DNA of 64,000 bases from Hyphomicrobium_A sp963782555 (GCA_963782555.1 CAWAKB010000003.1:558001-622000); one strand, 5' to 3'. Positions 1-8,663 are shown, counted from the first letter of the stretch. The notes: generated from the sequence alone by a model not told the origin. Program-made: numbers and translations.

Positions 1-2
1 GG

Positions 3-1019
3 GTTGCACTCGGCGGCCAATCCGCTGGCGGAGTGGACACTGGTGCGAACGTCCTTTCGCCAGGGGCTGCGGGACTTTTCAACCGAGCGATCTACCAAAG
101 CTCTTTGCCGGCGTTCTCCGGCTTGCCGACCGCCACGACGGCGTTGGCAAGGGGCAACGCCTTCGCTGCTGCGGTGGACTGTTCGAGTTCCGCCTGCCTG
201 CGCCAATTATCGGCCGCGCGCATCCTGCAGATCCAGGGAACGGCCAGAGGCAATGCCATCGATCCGACCCTCCGTCAGACCTACACGGTTGGTCCGTTTG
301 TGGATGGAACCGTCATTCCCCACCAGCCGGAGACGGCCTTTACGACGGGGCAATTCAACCGCATGCCGACGATGTCAGGGACGGTTGCCGACGAATCGAA
401 TTTCGGTGCGGCGATCTCCGAATACTTCTCCGGTCCGCCCCAGGTGGCGAAGACCCCGGAGCAGTACACGGCCGGCACCAGCGCCGCTGTGTTGGCTGAG
501 TATCCGCTCTCGGACTATGGCAACAATCCGCAAATCGCGTCGGACCGGGCCGGCACCGATCCAACCAAGTGCCAGACGCTTCACGTTCTGAATCTGTGGG
601 CGTCGCAAATTCCGACCTACGCCTACGATTTCACTTACACGAATGCGCCGTTCAACTTCCCGCAGATGCCGAACGCGTACTCTCCGACCGGCCATTACCA
701 GGCTCTCGCCTACCACACGGCGGACATCCAGTTCCTGTTCCCGCATTTCTCGGGCGGCATACTTGGCGTAAACCTCGATCAGCAGACCGGTCAGCCGCGC
801 GAGCTGCAAGGGGCCGAGGTCAAGCTGTCCGACCTGCTCGTGGCGGCTTGGACCAACTTTGCCGCGACCGGCAACCCGAACGGACACAGGGCTCTCAATT
901 GGGCACCGTTCGAGGCAAACTCCGGACCATTCCTCCAGCAGGATATTCCCACCTCGGTTAAATCCGTGGCCCAATACAGAAGCAATTACAAATGCGACTT
1001 CTGGGATTCGAAGTTCTGA
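3..1019 (+). CDS. Type-B carboxylesterase/lipase, C-terminal part (start outside window)
   Basis: The reading frame is open from the first bases, so the N-terminal part of this alpha/beta-hydrolase lies upstream of the window. The visible part begins at the nucleophile elbow GGQSAG (about base 15), which holds the catalytic Ser. It continues through the region with the likely catalytic His (LAYHTADIQFLF) to a Cys near the C-terminus (NYKCDFW). It closely parallels the complete gene at 37002-38723 over its whole visible length, so the two are paralogs. The family hydrolyses carboxylic esters and is usually secreted; the paralog has a signal peptide. The natural substrate is unknown. Confidence 0.9.
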   Translation, partial: VALGGQSAGGVDTGANVLSPGAAGLFNRAIYQSSLPAFSGLPTATTALARGNAFAAAVDCSSSACLRQLSAARILQIQGTARGNAIDPTLRQTYTVGPFVDGTVIPHQPETAFTTGQFNRMPTMSGTVADESNFGAAISEYFSGPPQVAKTPEQYTAGTSAAVLAEYPLSDYGNNPQIASDRAGTDPTKCQTLHVLNLWASQIPTYAYDFTYTNAPFNFPQMPNAYSPTGHYQALAYHTADIQFLFPHFSGGILGVNLDQQTGQPRELQGAEVKLSDLLVAAWTNFAATGNPNGHRALNWAPFEANSGPFLQQDIPTSVKSVAQYRSNYKCDFWDSKF

Positions 1020-1420
1020 CCTATCCCACCGACTAGCTCGTGAACCCATAAAGACCGAGATTGGATGCATAGCGGCCTGTCCGGTTCTTGCGATCGCAAG
1101 GGACAGGCCGCCGCCAGAGGGCGCTCTTTCAGCGGCAAAAGGCGCTTGAAGCGGCTCTGCCGGGCCCCGACCATTAACGCGGGCGAGGCCAGCATGATGT
1201 CCGCTTTCGGCGGGATACCTTCCCACTGTCCTGGGCGGGCCAGATGCCTGCTTCTGACCGTAGCGGTCATTCTTCGCGCCGCAAATTCGGCACGGCTATC
1301 GTCACAAGGCCAAGCCCCCACCCTGCCTTAAGCATCCGACTGAGGAAGGGTTCGACGGAGCAAGTCGCGCCCATTAGTGTAGGAGTTCGAGGGTGCTCAA
1401 GCGATCCCAATTGGCGCAAC
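1020..1420. other. Intergenic region, possible degenerate intergenic repeat
   Basis: No convincing gene. Bases 1256-1270 form a perfect dyad, TGACCG-TAG-CGGTCA. The motif ATGTCCGCTTTCGGCGG near 1197 resembles intergenic repeats I associate with Rhizobiales genomes. Short overlapping open frames on both strands here have no protein-like character. Confidence 0.3.
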
Positions 1421-2281
1421 ATGCTGAAGTTTGTCGGTACGCAGTGGCGCGGCGAGGCGCCGTTCTGGATCAGCACGCTGGTCATTTCGTTGATGCTGCC
1501 ATGGGCGCTGACGATCTTCGGCATTCAATGGCTCAGCGCCTATACGATTGACAGCACGCCCTACCGCAACATGACGGCCGGCGCCATCGTCTTTGCCATG
1601 ATTGGAGCCGTCGGCATCTGGCAGCTTATCGGTACTTGGCGCGCGAGCTCGAAACTGAAGGCGCCGGGCCGATGGTGGATCACACGCTGGCTGGCGCGTC
1701 TCGTGGCGGTCACGGGCTTCGCGCTGGCGGCGTTCGCAGTCTCGACGGCGCCGGCCGGCATGGCGCGCTACTATGCCGAGGCAACCGACGCCGACGTGAT
1801 CGGACAGCAGGATCATGACGTCACTGTCGACGGCGACCGTATCGTCGTGACGGGGCAATTGTCCTGGGGCCTGTATGACAGTTTTTCCCAGGAGCTACGC
1901 GACAACGACCAATTGCAAGTCGTCGTCCTTGACAGTCCCGGCGGCCACTATGGGGTGGGCCGTCGCATGGGGGAGCTCATCAAGGAACGCAGGCTCGACA
2001 CGCTCACGACGGACCTGTGCGCAAGTGCGTGCACCTATGCATACTTGGGGGGCAACCGCAGAATTCTGCAACAAGGAGCAAGGCTAGGCTATCACGCCCC
2101 TTCGGGGAATACGCCAGGTGTCATTGCGACGGTTGCAGAGCACGCGGCCGGCGTTTTGCGCGCGGCGAATGTCCCGGAGGATTTCATTGGCCGCGTATTC
2201 GAGACACCGGCGGATACCGTCTGGTTCCCGACCATCGACGAGTTGCTCCAGGCGAATATCGTCACGGAGGAAATCGAGTAA
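1421..2281 (+). CDS. Membrane-anchored ClpP-like (COG3904-type) protein
   Basis: About 286 residues if started at ATG 1421; an upstream extension to 1244 is open but looks non-coding. Three hydrophobic segments occupy the N-terminal third (about residues 15-35, 45-70 and 90-115). A soluble domain follows with the pattern VVLDSPGG, then DLCASACTYAYLGG and GARLGYHAPSG. This is the crotonase/ClpP-like arrangement of the COG3904 group, where the Ser of the CASAC motif sits where ClpP has its nucleophile. Protease activity has not been shown for this group, as far as I know. The substrate is unknown and neighbours give no pathway. Confidence 0.65.
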   Translation: MLKFVGTQWRGEAPFWISTLVISLMLPWALTIFGIQWLSAYTIDSTPYRNMTAGAIVFAMIGAVGIWQLIGTWRASSKLKAPGRWWITRWLARLVAVTGFALAAFAVSTAPAGMARYYAEATDADVIGQQDHDVTVDGDRIVVTGQLSWGLYDSFSQELRDNDQLQVVVLDSPGGHYGVGRRMGELIKERRLDTLTTDLCASACTYAYLGGNRRILQQGARLGYHAPSGNTPGVIATVAEHAAGVLRAANVPEDFIGRVFETPADTVWFPTIDELLQANIVTEEIE

Positions 2282-2312
2282 GGGACTCTGTGGGGTCTGC
2301 GGATCCCGCGCG

Positions 2313-2816
2313 TCACTCCGCTGATTTCGGGTCTGATGCGCCATTTTCGTCGGGAAAGGCGTCCGGAGCGCCGGTCAATATTTTAGACATGGTCCAGCGC
2401 CTTCCTCGCGTCGTCGACTGGACATCATCAACCAGCCAGCGACCGTCCTCGTGCACAAGGTCGAAGAGAATTTCCTTGGGCTCGGCGAAGTTGTTGAATT
2501 GCGCAATGACCTGCGCGTGATCTCCAGCCTCGGAAACCGGCGCGACCTTCAGCTGTCTGATTTCCCAGTCCTGGCCATCGACGAAAACGTCCCAGTCGAT
2601 TTTGCCGACCTCTCCTTCGGGCGTGCTCCCCCGGTCGGCATCGATAAGTTTCTGGAGGCGATGGCTGTAGACTGCGCCTACGTCCGGCGCGGCGTCCGCT
2701 GTCGTCTCGTACGCCTTATAGATTGCACAAATCGCGCTGACCGGGTCACCACCTGGGCCGGCATGCGCAGTCGGAATCCAGAACGCGAACGTCAGTAGAA
2801 GGATCCAGCTTCGCAT
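2313..2816 (-). CDS. Exported DUF3828-like protein
   Basis: 167 residues with a clear signal peptide (hydrophobic stretch, then the cleavage-like PTAHAG near residue 19). The mature part resembles DUF3828-type periplasmic proteins: an N-terminal helix with IYKAYET, then a beta-rich domain with W..R.L.V and the ending WLVDDVQS. Function is unknown. It converges with the ClpP-like gene (31-bp gap) and is a single gene. Confidence 0.6.
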   Translation of the reverse strand: MRSWILLLTFAFWIPTAHAGPGGDPVSAICAIYKAYETTADAAPDVGAVYSHRLQKLIDADRGSTPEGEVGKIDWDVFVDGQDWEIRQLKVAPVSEAGDHAQVIAQFNNFAEPKEILFDLVHEDGRWLVDDVQSTTRGRRWTMSKILTGAPDAFPDENGASDPKSAE

Positions 2817-3137
2817 GTATCACACTGCCGATTGAGCCTATGCCGCACCGTAGCAAGCCCGAATGCTAAGGCGCTAGAAAGCACGCGCCGGAGGTCGTTG
2901 CCAAGGAAAGCGACGACCATTCTTAAGGGAATCCTGCGACTGCGAAACGTACGATCCGGGCGCGTTCGGCGGTGGGACTATTCCCATGCGGCCCTTCCTT
3001 CGGGTTGCCCTTCTCTCCCCTGCCCAGACGCCGCCCGACGGGCAAGGAAGGCAGCTCGGCCTACTTGTTTCCTGTTTGGCCGATCGATCCGTTCAACTAC
3101 TCTCGGTGCTCCTGCAAAAGCCAAAGGGGCAAACGTG

Positions 3138-3467
3138 ATGGGGAAGCGTTGTGTTAAAATAATAGGCTGCCTTCTTGTCCTTCTCCTTGGGGCGCTGCCC
3201 GCCATCTCCGCGGAGAATGCACAGTCGGTCGAGTACCTCTGCCTGAAGACGCCATCGGCTTCGCTGGAAGGCTTGGCCATTGCCTGCTACTCGGACCGCG
3301 CATGCAGCTATGTGGATGCGCAGAAAGGTGATCCGCTGAGGGATTACGATACGGAAAGCGTGGCCGCTGCTCTCGGGCGCGAGAAGATCGAGGGGATTGT
3401 CACTGCATCCACCCAGATCATGAAGCAGATCGGCGGGTACGGCTATGCCTGCACGCCGCTACCGTGA
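3138..3467 (+). CDS. Small exported Cys-containing protein, unknown function
   Basis: 109 residues. ATG 3138 was chosen because it gives a typical signal peptide (MGKRCVKIIGCLLVLLLGAL, then AIS-A); the frame stays open upstream to 2832 but that part looks like noise. The mature protein is about 85 residues with four Cys (LCLK, ACY, ACSY, YACTP), suggesting disulfides after export. No family recognised. Confidence 0.55.
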   Translation: MGKRCVKIIGCLLVLLLGALPAISAENAQSVEYLCLKTPSASLEGLAIACYSDRACSYVDAQKGDPLRDYDTESVAAALGREKIEGIVTASTQIMKQIGGYGYACTPLP

Positions 3468-3550
3468 TGCGAACTCATGGCGTGGGCCGGACATGAAGAA
3501 CCTCGCTGATCGGAGCAGTCGCGGCTTTACGACCTGTCTAGAGGCTGGAC

Positions 3551-4486
3551 GTGCGAACTGAAACGGTTGACGCGAAGGTTGCTCTATTCCGCTTGCCGCC
3601 CAACAGTCGGCCGGTCTGGTTCCTCTTGCTTGTCGTGACCACATGCTCGGCGCTCGGCTTCAATTCAATTCTAGGGAAGGACACAGTCGGAGCCGTTATG
3701 ATGCTGTCGTTTGCCGCACTGCTCACGGTTCTCCTTTTCTGGACTTGGGTCCGCCTTCGCAGGCTGCAAGGCTGGCGTATTACGGTCGGCAACGACGCGG
3801 TCGAAGTCGTGTTGCCTGCGGAGCGATCGGTCTGGCAGCAATTAACTGAATTCCATGCGCGCCTTCCATATGCGTCGATCGATTTCATCGAGACGCGCGC
3901 CCATTCGCACCAGACGCCGTACATGGCAATCACGACCCAAGGCTTCGCGCTGAAGCCCAAAAACGGTGATTTCATCATCCTTGGAGAGGAGGAAGCGTCG
4001 GAAGCGACCGGGCGTATGGCGGTACTGTGGGCAGCGACCGATGCGATCCAGAAGCGTAGTGGACTTGAACTGCGAAATGTAGCGCTTCCAATCTCCGTCG
4101 AGCAGGTCTTTGCCGCAAAGTCAGGATGGCGCGTGGCAGTCGGCTCGGACGCTGTCGATCTCAATGTCCCGGCGAGCCGCGGCGCCAAAGGTAAGGCGGC
4201 TGGAACTCACCAATGCATTCCGTTCGCGGATATCGAGGCCATCGAGACACGCTTCGAGCCTGGCGGTTGGTTCAGACGCTCAGATCTCAGCTATGCGCTT
4301 AGGTTGAAGTCCGGTCACCTGATCCAGCTCGGACGAAGTCTCGCCTTTGACCCCTATGTGCCTTTCACTTGGGGCATGACGGGCCCAAACCAATTGTGGG
4401 CTGCGGCAGAAGCGCTGAGCAAACGGAGCGGCATAAAAATTCGCGATCTCGACAATGATCCCGCGCCATCTAGGGGGGCGGTTTGA
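3551..4486 (+). CDS. Membrane protein with two PH-like repeats, unknown function
   Basis: 311 residues from a GTG start. Two transmembrane helices (about residues 18-38 and 45-66) form an N-terminal hairpin. Two similar cytoplasmic repeats follow: WRITVGNDAVEV ... IDFIETRAH ... RSGLELRN, and WRVAVGSDAVDL ... IEAIETRFE ... RSGIKIRD. This looks like an internal duplication of a beta-rich, PH-like module. No family name is certain. It stands alone, with 67 bp before the tRNA-proximal region and no obvious operon partner. Confidence 0.6.
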   Translation: MRTETVDAKVALFRLPPNSRPVWFLLLVVTTCSALGFNSILGKDTVGAVMMLSFAALLTVLLFWTWVRLRRLQGWRITVGNDAVEVVLPAERSVWQQLTEFHARLPYASIDFIETRAHSHQTPYMAITTQGFALKPKNGDFIILGEEEASEATGRMAVLWAATDAIQKRSGLELRNVALPISVEQVFAAKSGWRVAVGSDAVDLNVPASRGAKGKAAGTHQCIPFADIEAIETRFEPGGWFRRSDLSYALRLKSGHLIQLGRSLAFDPYVPFTWGMTGPNQLWAAAEALSKRSGIKIRDLDNDPAPSRGAV

Positions 4487-4646
4487 GTTGATGGAAGCTT
4501 CTGGCCCTTAGGCGTCAAGTCGAGCACGAAGCTAAACGTCTGCGGGTAACACCCCAAGTGCTCCGCTAGAAGCTCTCACAACTTCCGCCCAAGGTGACTG
4601 CCGAGCGGTGCTACGGTCTAATGGGAAAGTGTACTTTCCATAATAG

Positions 4647-4722
4647 TGGTGGAGCCGAGGGGAATCGAACCCCTGACCTCTGCAGTGCGATTGCAGCGCT
4701 CTCCCATCTGAGCTACGGCCCC
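4647..4722 (-). tRNA. tRNA-Ala (anticodon CGC)
   Basis: 76 nt including an encoded CCA, folded by eye. The acceptor stem GGGGCCG/CGGCTCC contains the G3:U70 pair that identifies alanine tRNAs. The anticodon stem CTGCA/TGCAG encloses loop ATCGCAC, giving anticodon CGC (plus-strand bases 4687-4689). The T-arm carries GGTTCGATTCC. It decodes GCG, a common codon in this GC-rich DNA. Confidence 0.95.
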
Positions 4723-4867
4723 GTTCGGAGGGCGGCATTTAGGGGTGTGCCCCAAATCTTGTCAAGGAACCGGCGAGGAAAGGGCGTTTGAGCGCCCCCG
4801 CGGCCTTGCCCCGCGCAGCCTTTCGAGGCTACACGTCAGCCGGGCGCCAGATTAAAGAGCAAGGGTT

Positions 4868-5158
4868 ATGATCGAACTCCTCGGCTTCATCAGCTACCTC
4901 ATCACACTCTATACCTACATCGTCATCGCGAACGTGATCCTGAGCTGGTTGATGGCCTTCGGCGTCGTCAATCCCTACAACTCGACGGTGCGCGCCATCT
5001 GGCAGGTCTTGAACGCCCTGGTCGAGCCACTTCTGCGCCCCATACGCAACGTGATGCCCAACCTGGGTGCCATCGATATCTCGCCCATCATCCTGCTCTT
5101 GGGCTGCTTCTTCGTGCAGAGCGTAGTGCTGCCCAACATCGCCAAGCTCTTCGTGTGA
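4868..5158 (+). CDS. yggT: YggT family membrane protein
   Basis: 96 residues, two transmembrane regions (about 8-30 and 65-90) separated by the family signature: LSWLMAFGVVNPYN, then LVEPLLRPIRNVMPNLGAIDISPIILLL. The family is widespread and of uncertain role, linked to osmotic/ion stress and membrane integrity. Its stop overlaps the start of the next gene (GTGA), so the two are translationally coupled; a yggT-yggU pair is common in proteobacteria. Confidence 0.9.
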   Translation: MIELLGFISYLITLYTYIVIANVILSWLMAFGVVNPYNSTVRAIWQVLNALVEPLLRPIRNVMPNLGAIDISPIILLLGCFFVQSVVLPNIAKLFV

Positions 5159-5484
5159 CCGGTGATCGCGAGCTGCCCTGGCGCGCGGGCGTTGGGTGCG
5201 TCATCGTGCGCGTGCGCTTGACGCCAAAATCCTCGATAGAAGGCGTCGGGGGCGTGGAGCCGACGGCGGAGGGCGCCGCATTTGCGGCGCGCGTGCGTGC
5301 CGTGCCGGCCGAGGGAGAAGCCAACGCGGCGCTGGTGCGGCTCGTGGCGCGCTGGCTCGATGTCCCCAAGAGCACGGTGCAGGTCACCCACGGCGCCAAA
5401 TCGCGCGTCAAGTCGCTCACCATCAGCGGGGAAACCGGTTGCCTCGAGGCGCGGCTCAAGGCCAAGCTCGCGAGCGCCGGGTGA
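5155..5484 (+). CDS. yggU: DUF167 (YggU-like) protein
   Basis: 109 residues starting at GTG 5155 inside the yggT stop codon. Recognised by the DUF167 core: VRLTPKSS, VRAVPAEGEANAALVRLVAR, and HGAKSRVKSLTISG. Its biochemical role is unknown. It is followed after 30 bp by folD, so yggT-yggU-folD is probably one transcript. Confidence 0.88.
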   Translation: MTGDRELPWRAGVGCVIVRVRLTPKSSIEGVGGVEPTAEGAAFAARVRAVPAEGEANAALVRLVARWLDVPKSTVQVTHGAKSRVKSLTISGETGCLEARLKAKLASAG

Positions 5485-5514
5485 TATTCAAGAAACCAGG
5501 GAGGACCGCTGACA

Positions 5515-6402
5515 ATGACCCAAGCCTACACCATCGACGGGAAGGCCATTGCCGCTAAGGTTCGCGCCGACGTCGCAGCCGACGTAGCCCGCATCAAGAA
5601 GGACCATGGCTTTCGGCCGGGGCTGGCGGTGGTGCTCGTGGGCGAGGACCCGGCCAGCAAGGTCTACGTGCGCAACAAGGCCCAGCAGACCGTCGAGGTC
5701 GGCATGCAGTCGTTCGAGCACAAGCTCTCCGAGGATACGACCGAGGCAGCGCTGCTTGATCTTGTCGCCAAGCTCAACGCCGACCCAGCCGTACACGGCA
5801 TCCTGGTGCAGATGCCGCTGCCCAAGCACATCGATAGCGTGAAGGTGCTGGAGTCGGTCGACCCCGCCAAGGACGTCGACGGTTTCCATCCCATGAACGT
5901 CGGCAAGCTGTCGATCGGCGAGCGAGCGCTCGCTCCGTGCACACCCGTCGGCTCGATTATTCTGGCCAAATCGGTGCGGCATGACCTGTCGGGTCTGGAG
6001 GCCGTCGTCGTCGGTCGCTCCAACATCGTCGGCAAGCCGATGGCGCAGCTGTTGCTGCGCGAGAACTGCACGGTGACCATCTGCCACTCGCGCACGCGCG
6101 ATCTGCCGGGCGTCGTGGGTCGTGCCGACCTGGTAGTCGCGGCGATCGGCAAGCCGGAGTTCGTCAAGGGCGACTGGATCAAGCCGGGCGCCATCGTCAT
6201 CGACGTGGGCATCAACCGCATCCTGAAGCCGGACGGCAAAGGCAAGCTCGTCGGCGACGTGGCGTTTGCGGAGGCGGCGCAAGTGGCCGGCGCGATCACG
6301 CCGGTGCCGGGCGGCGTCGGTCCGATGACGATCGCGTGCTTGCTCAAGAACACGGTCGAGGCGGCGCTGATGCAGAAGGGCCTGCCGGCCCAAGCCGCTT
6401 GA
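5515..6402 (+). CDS. folD: Methylenetetrahydrofolate dehydrogenase/cyclohydrolase FolD
   Basis: 295 residues, normal length. Contains VGEDPASKVYVRNK with the catalytic Lys of the YxxxK motif, the PLPKHID loop, DVDGFHPMNVG, and the Rossmann signature VVGRSNIVGKPMAQLLL, ending in PVPGGVGPMTIA. It interconverts methylene-, methenyl- and 10-formyl-tetrahydrofolate in the cytoplasm. With formate-tetrahydrofolate ligase (51199-52875) it could feed one-carbon units from formate towards serine-cycle methylene-tetrahydrofolate. A good ribosome site (AGGGAGG) precedes the ATG. Confidence 0.97.
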   Translation: MTQAYTIDGKAIAAKVRADVAADVARIKKDHGFRPGLAVVLVGEDPASKVYVRNKAQQTVEVGMQSFEHKLSEDTTEAALLDLVAKLNADPAVHGILVQMPLPKHIDSVKVLESVDPAKDVDGFHPMNVGKLSIGERALAPCTPVGSIILAKSVRHDLSGLEAVVVGRSNIVGKPMAQLLLRENCTVTICHSRTRDLPGVVGRADLVVAAIGKPEFVKGDWIKPGAIVIDVGINRILKPDGKGKLVGDVAFAEAAQVAGAITPVPGGVGPMTIACLLKNTVEAALMQKGLPAQAA

Positions 6403-6407
6403 AGTGA

Positions 6408-6830
6408 GGCAGTAGGCAGTAAGTCGGCTAAGCGGCCGGCTTATGAGCCTGGATTGACAGTATCAGAGAGTTCAGCATTTTGCCGCCGCGCTCTGATCTT
6501 GAGAGCAGCGGTTCCGCCTTCCCGTTCTCGAAGATGCCTATCCTCTGCGCCAGAAGAATATGGGTCTCGAGCTCCTTGAGTGACCCTCTCGCAACCTTGA
6601 GGAACTGAACGTAGGAGCCTGTGCTTTCACGCCCACATCCTTCGGCGATGTTGGCTGGAACCGATGTCGCCGAGCGACACATCTGATCAGCAAGCCCGCG
6701 CGCCTCGAATCGAGAGGGCTTGGTCCAGCTCCGATAGACTGCCTCCGCTAGGCTGATTGCCTCCTGCCAGACTTTCAAATCGCGATAGGAAGCAATTTTC
6801 GACACCGCCTTCCCCTCACTGCCTATTGCC
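6408..6830. repeat. 13-bp imperfect inverted repeat bracketing the four-helix gene
   Basis: GGCAGTAGGCAGT at 6408-6420 and its near-complement ACTGCCTATTGCC at 6818-6830 (12 of 13 positions) flank the four-helix-bundle gene exactly. The right copy lies just upstream of that gene's ribosome site. This suggests the gene moves, or is maintained, together with its borders. Confidence 0.5.
6428..6805 (-). CDS. Four-helix bundle protein (S23/intervening-sequence type)
   Basis: 125 residues from GTG 6805, chosen because GAGGGGAAGG lies just upstream and the family begins SKIxSYRDLKVWQ. Family signatures: YRDLKVWQEAISLAEAVY, then SATSVPANIAEGCGRES and YVQFLKVARGSLKELETHILLA. These proteins form small helical bundles. 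They were first seen inside 23S rRNA intervening sequences and also act as accessory proteins in diversity-generating retroelements. No reverse transcriptase is near, so the role here is unknown. Confidence 0.85.
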   Translation of the reverse strand: MSKIASYRDLKVWQEAISLAEAVYRSWTKPSRFEARGLADQMCRSATSVPANIAEGCGRESTGSYVQFLKVARGSLKELETHILLAQRIGIFENGKAEPLLSRSERGGKMLNSLILSIQAHKPAA

Positions 6831-6832
6831 AC

Positions 6833-7210
6833 TTACGCAGCGCGTTCCTGCCTGAGCGCCTCGCCGCGATAGCCGAGCGCCTCGGCAACGTGCATGCGGC
6901 TCACTTGATCGGTGCCGTCGAGGTCGGCAAGCGTACGCGCCACGCGTAGCGTGCGGTGAAATCCGCGTGCCGAGAGATGCAAGGCATCCGCTGCCTGGCG
7001 CAAAAGCGCGGTGCCATCTGCATCCGGCGTTGCGATCTCCTCCAAGATGCGACCGCTGCATTCGGCATTGGTGCGCACGCCACGGGCGCCGAGCGCGGCA
7101 AAGCGCGCCCGCTGGCGCTCGCGTGCTTGCATCACGCCCGGGCGCACTTGCACCTCGACAGGGCGAGCCTCGATGCCGACGAACGCTAACGTGGAGATCT
7201 GACCGTACAT
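6833..7210 (-). pseudogene. comM: Internally deleted comM (YifB-type AAA+ protein) remnant
   Basis: The protein starts like ComM (MYGQISTLAFVGIEARPVEV). After about 22 residues it jumps directly into the ComM C-terminal domain: RARFAALGARGVRTNAE, LLRQAADALHLSARGFHR, TLRVARTLADLDG. Intact ComM is about 500 residues; this product is about 125. The whole Lon-like and AAA+ ATPase core, including Walker A and B, is missing, yet the fusion is in frame. It therefore cannot act as a ComM helicase, and is either debris or a truncated binding domain. An upstream ATG at 7252 is also in frame. Confidence 0.75.
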
Positions 7211-7252
7211 GCTGCCCCCGGCAGGTGCCCATGCAAGGCTAGCCGAGACCAT

Positions 7253-7260
7253 GCCGAACA
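7253..7260. repeat. Target-site duplication, left copy (GCCGAACA)
   Basis: The eight bases GCCGAACA directly abut the left terminal inverted repeat and recur at 10927-10934 directly after the right one. This is the expected footprint of a single transposition event. Confidence 0.85.
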
Positions 7261-7280
7261 GGTACTGTCTCAGTTTGAAA
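7261..7280 (+). repeat. Terminal inverted repeat, left
   Basis: GGTACTGTCTCAGTTTGAAA. Matches the complement of 10907-10926 at 20 of 20 positions; similarity stops outside these bases. Confidence 0.9.
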
Positions 7281-7376
7281 ATAACATCAGCAACCTACGG
7301 GCGAGCCCGGGTTGACAGGCTAGGGCGAAGCACCCCAACTCGGTGGTATGCTTAGCGACAAGCAGGGCTCTTGCTG

Positions 7377-7592
7377 ATGCTCAACCACCCGAATATTACC
7401 CGGTCGTGGCCGACCATTAGGATGGAGAACGGGACGGTCTCACGGATCTATCTGGTCGAGACCAATCTGGTGCTGGCGCCACGGTCGCCCCAGTACGACG
7501 AGAAGGCGGTCAACGATCTCTTGGACACGCTGGGGCGGTATCTGAAGCGCGCCGGCTATGACAGCGCCGAGATCATTCCGGAAACGAGGTAA
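7377..7592 (+). CDS. Small transposon-cargo protein, unknown
   Basis: 71 residues from ATG 7377, with AGGG about 10 bases upstream; ATG 7422 is an alternative giving 56 residues. A short beta-like N-terminal part (VSRIYLVETNLVL) is followed by a helix (DEKAVNDLLDTLGRYLKRAGYDSAEI). No family recognised. It reads into the next small gene with a 9-bp gap, so the two are probably co-transcribed from just inside the left end. Confidence 0.45.
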   Translation: MLNHPNITRSWPTIRMENGTVSRIYLVETNLVLAPRSPQYDEKAVNDLLDTLGRYLKRAGYDSAEIIPETR

Positions 7593-7601
7593 GGCGTAGG
7601 A

Positions 7602-7835
7602 ATGCCAAGAGGTCCTAAAGGCGAGAAGCGCCCTGCCGACGTGATCGGAGCGGCCATCAAGGTCGCCAAGATCGCCACGGGCGAGGCCACCGAGGACGTT
7701 GACGAGAACGGCAAGGATAAGGCCGCGCAGTCCTTGGGGCGCCGAGGCGGGAAGGCGCGGGCGGAGTCATTGAGCAAGCAGAAGCGGGCGGAAATCGCCA
7801 AGAAGGCGGCGAAGGCGCGCTGGAACACTAAGTAG
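7602..7835 (+). CDS. Small basic Lys/Ala-rich protein
   Basis: 77 residues. Begins MPRGPKGEKRPADVIGAAIK and ends with a strongly basic helix containing SLGRRGGKARAESLSKQKRA and KKAAKARW. Proteins with this GGKARAxxL..xRxxIAKKAAxARW pattern are common in Rhizobiales and are thought to bind nucleic acid, but their role is not established. A ribosome site (GGCGTAGGA) precedes the ATG. Its 3' end overlaps the convergent gene by 8 bp. Confidence 0.6.
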   Translation: MPRGPKGEKRPADVIGAAIKVAKIATGEATEDVDENGKDKAAQSLGRRGGKARAESLSKQKRAEIAKKAAKARWNTK

Positions 7836-8226
7836 CAGACCTTCCCACGACCGGCAGGCTGGCCGCGTCTATCCAATCTCCATCGCCCAATTTGCATTGA
7901 AAGCTTAGCTGCCCTGGATTTGGCATTGGAATTGGAATGTTGGGTATGATGGCTACGACGTTGCGAGCCGGACGATCGACAGAAAATTGTCCCGTTCCTT
8001 CCATCACCTTTTCGTGCTCGTAAAATGCGCGGAAGCTTATAGATGTATCCTGTTTTTCGTCAGCCTCCAGGAACATGACCAACGAAAGCGCTAGCCCAGA
8101 GGGAAAGCTCGGTACGCCGATGCTTTCGCCATAAACGCCGATAATAATTACCTTGCCATTGTCTTCACGGCGAGCGTCATCACAGATTATAGCGAACTTC
8201 AGACGCAAGCCATCCTGGCCCGTCAT
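7828..8226 (-). CDS. Transposon cargo: DUF6941-like protein
   Basis: 132 residues, all predicted soluble, beta-rich. The N-terminus LKFAIICDDARREDNGKVII followed by GVYGESIGVPSFP resembles a family of unknown function that I recall as DUF6941; the assignment is from memory and needs a search. The start overlaps the stop of the upstream HTH gene by 4 bp (ATGA), so it is the third gene of a coupled trio. Confidence 0.5.
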   Translation of the reverse strand: MTGQDGLRLKFAIICDDARREDNGKVIIIGVYGESIGVPSFPSGLALSLVMFLEADEKQDTSISFRAFYEHEKVMEGTGQFSVDRPARNVVAIIPNIPIPMPNPGQLSFQCKLGDGDWIDAASLPVVGRSAT

Positions 8227-8663
8227 GGCGCGAGTTGCACTTCTAGAGTTCTGGTTGCGCCGGTACTGGTCCGAGGGCTTGGGGTTTTCCGTGCGCGGAT
8301 AACATCAGACGCTTCCGTCAGCCAGTCCGGTGCGCGGAAGTTGGCGCTTGGGCGCTCTTCTAGGCTCCGTAGGGCAATCTTCGGTTCAGACTTGCAAATG
8401 CCCAAAAGCATGTCGCTGACAGTGTCGATCTCCCAGTTTCCAGGAGACCCCAGCCAACGTGTAATTTGTTCTGGCTTGCGACCAATGCGGCGAGCTAAGT
8501 CAGCTTTTGTAAAGCCAGCCGTCTCGCGCTTAAGGAACTCTGTGACAACCAACTCATAAAGATGGTCACGAAATCTCTCTCGGAAATAAGCAAGTTTTCC
8601 AAGCGGAATTCTCTCATCGCTCAGAATCTCGCTCAGGAATGGTGTTTGTGCTGATGTAGTCAC
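8223..8663 (-). CDS. Transposon cargo: helix-turn-helix (XRE-like) regulator, candidate antitoxin
   Basis: 146 residues. The middle carries a lambda-repressor-like HTH: FTKADLARRIGRKPEQITRW, then LGSPGNWEIDTVSDML. Its start lies 50 bases inside the preceding toxin-like gene and its end overlaps the next gene by 4 bases, so translation is probably coupled. A toxin-like gene followed by an XRE antitoxin is the order of higBA-type modules. As an antitoxin it would bind its partner and autoregulate at the dyad near 9153-9168; this is inference. Confidence 0.6.
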   Translation of the reverse strand: MTTSAQTPFLSEILSDERIPLGKLAYFRERFRDHLYELVVTEFLKRETAGFTKADLARRIGRKPEQITRWLGSPGNWEIDTVSDMLLGICKSEPKIALRSLEERPSANFRAPDWLTEASDVIRARKTPSPRTSTGATRTLEVQLAP

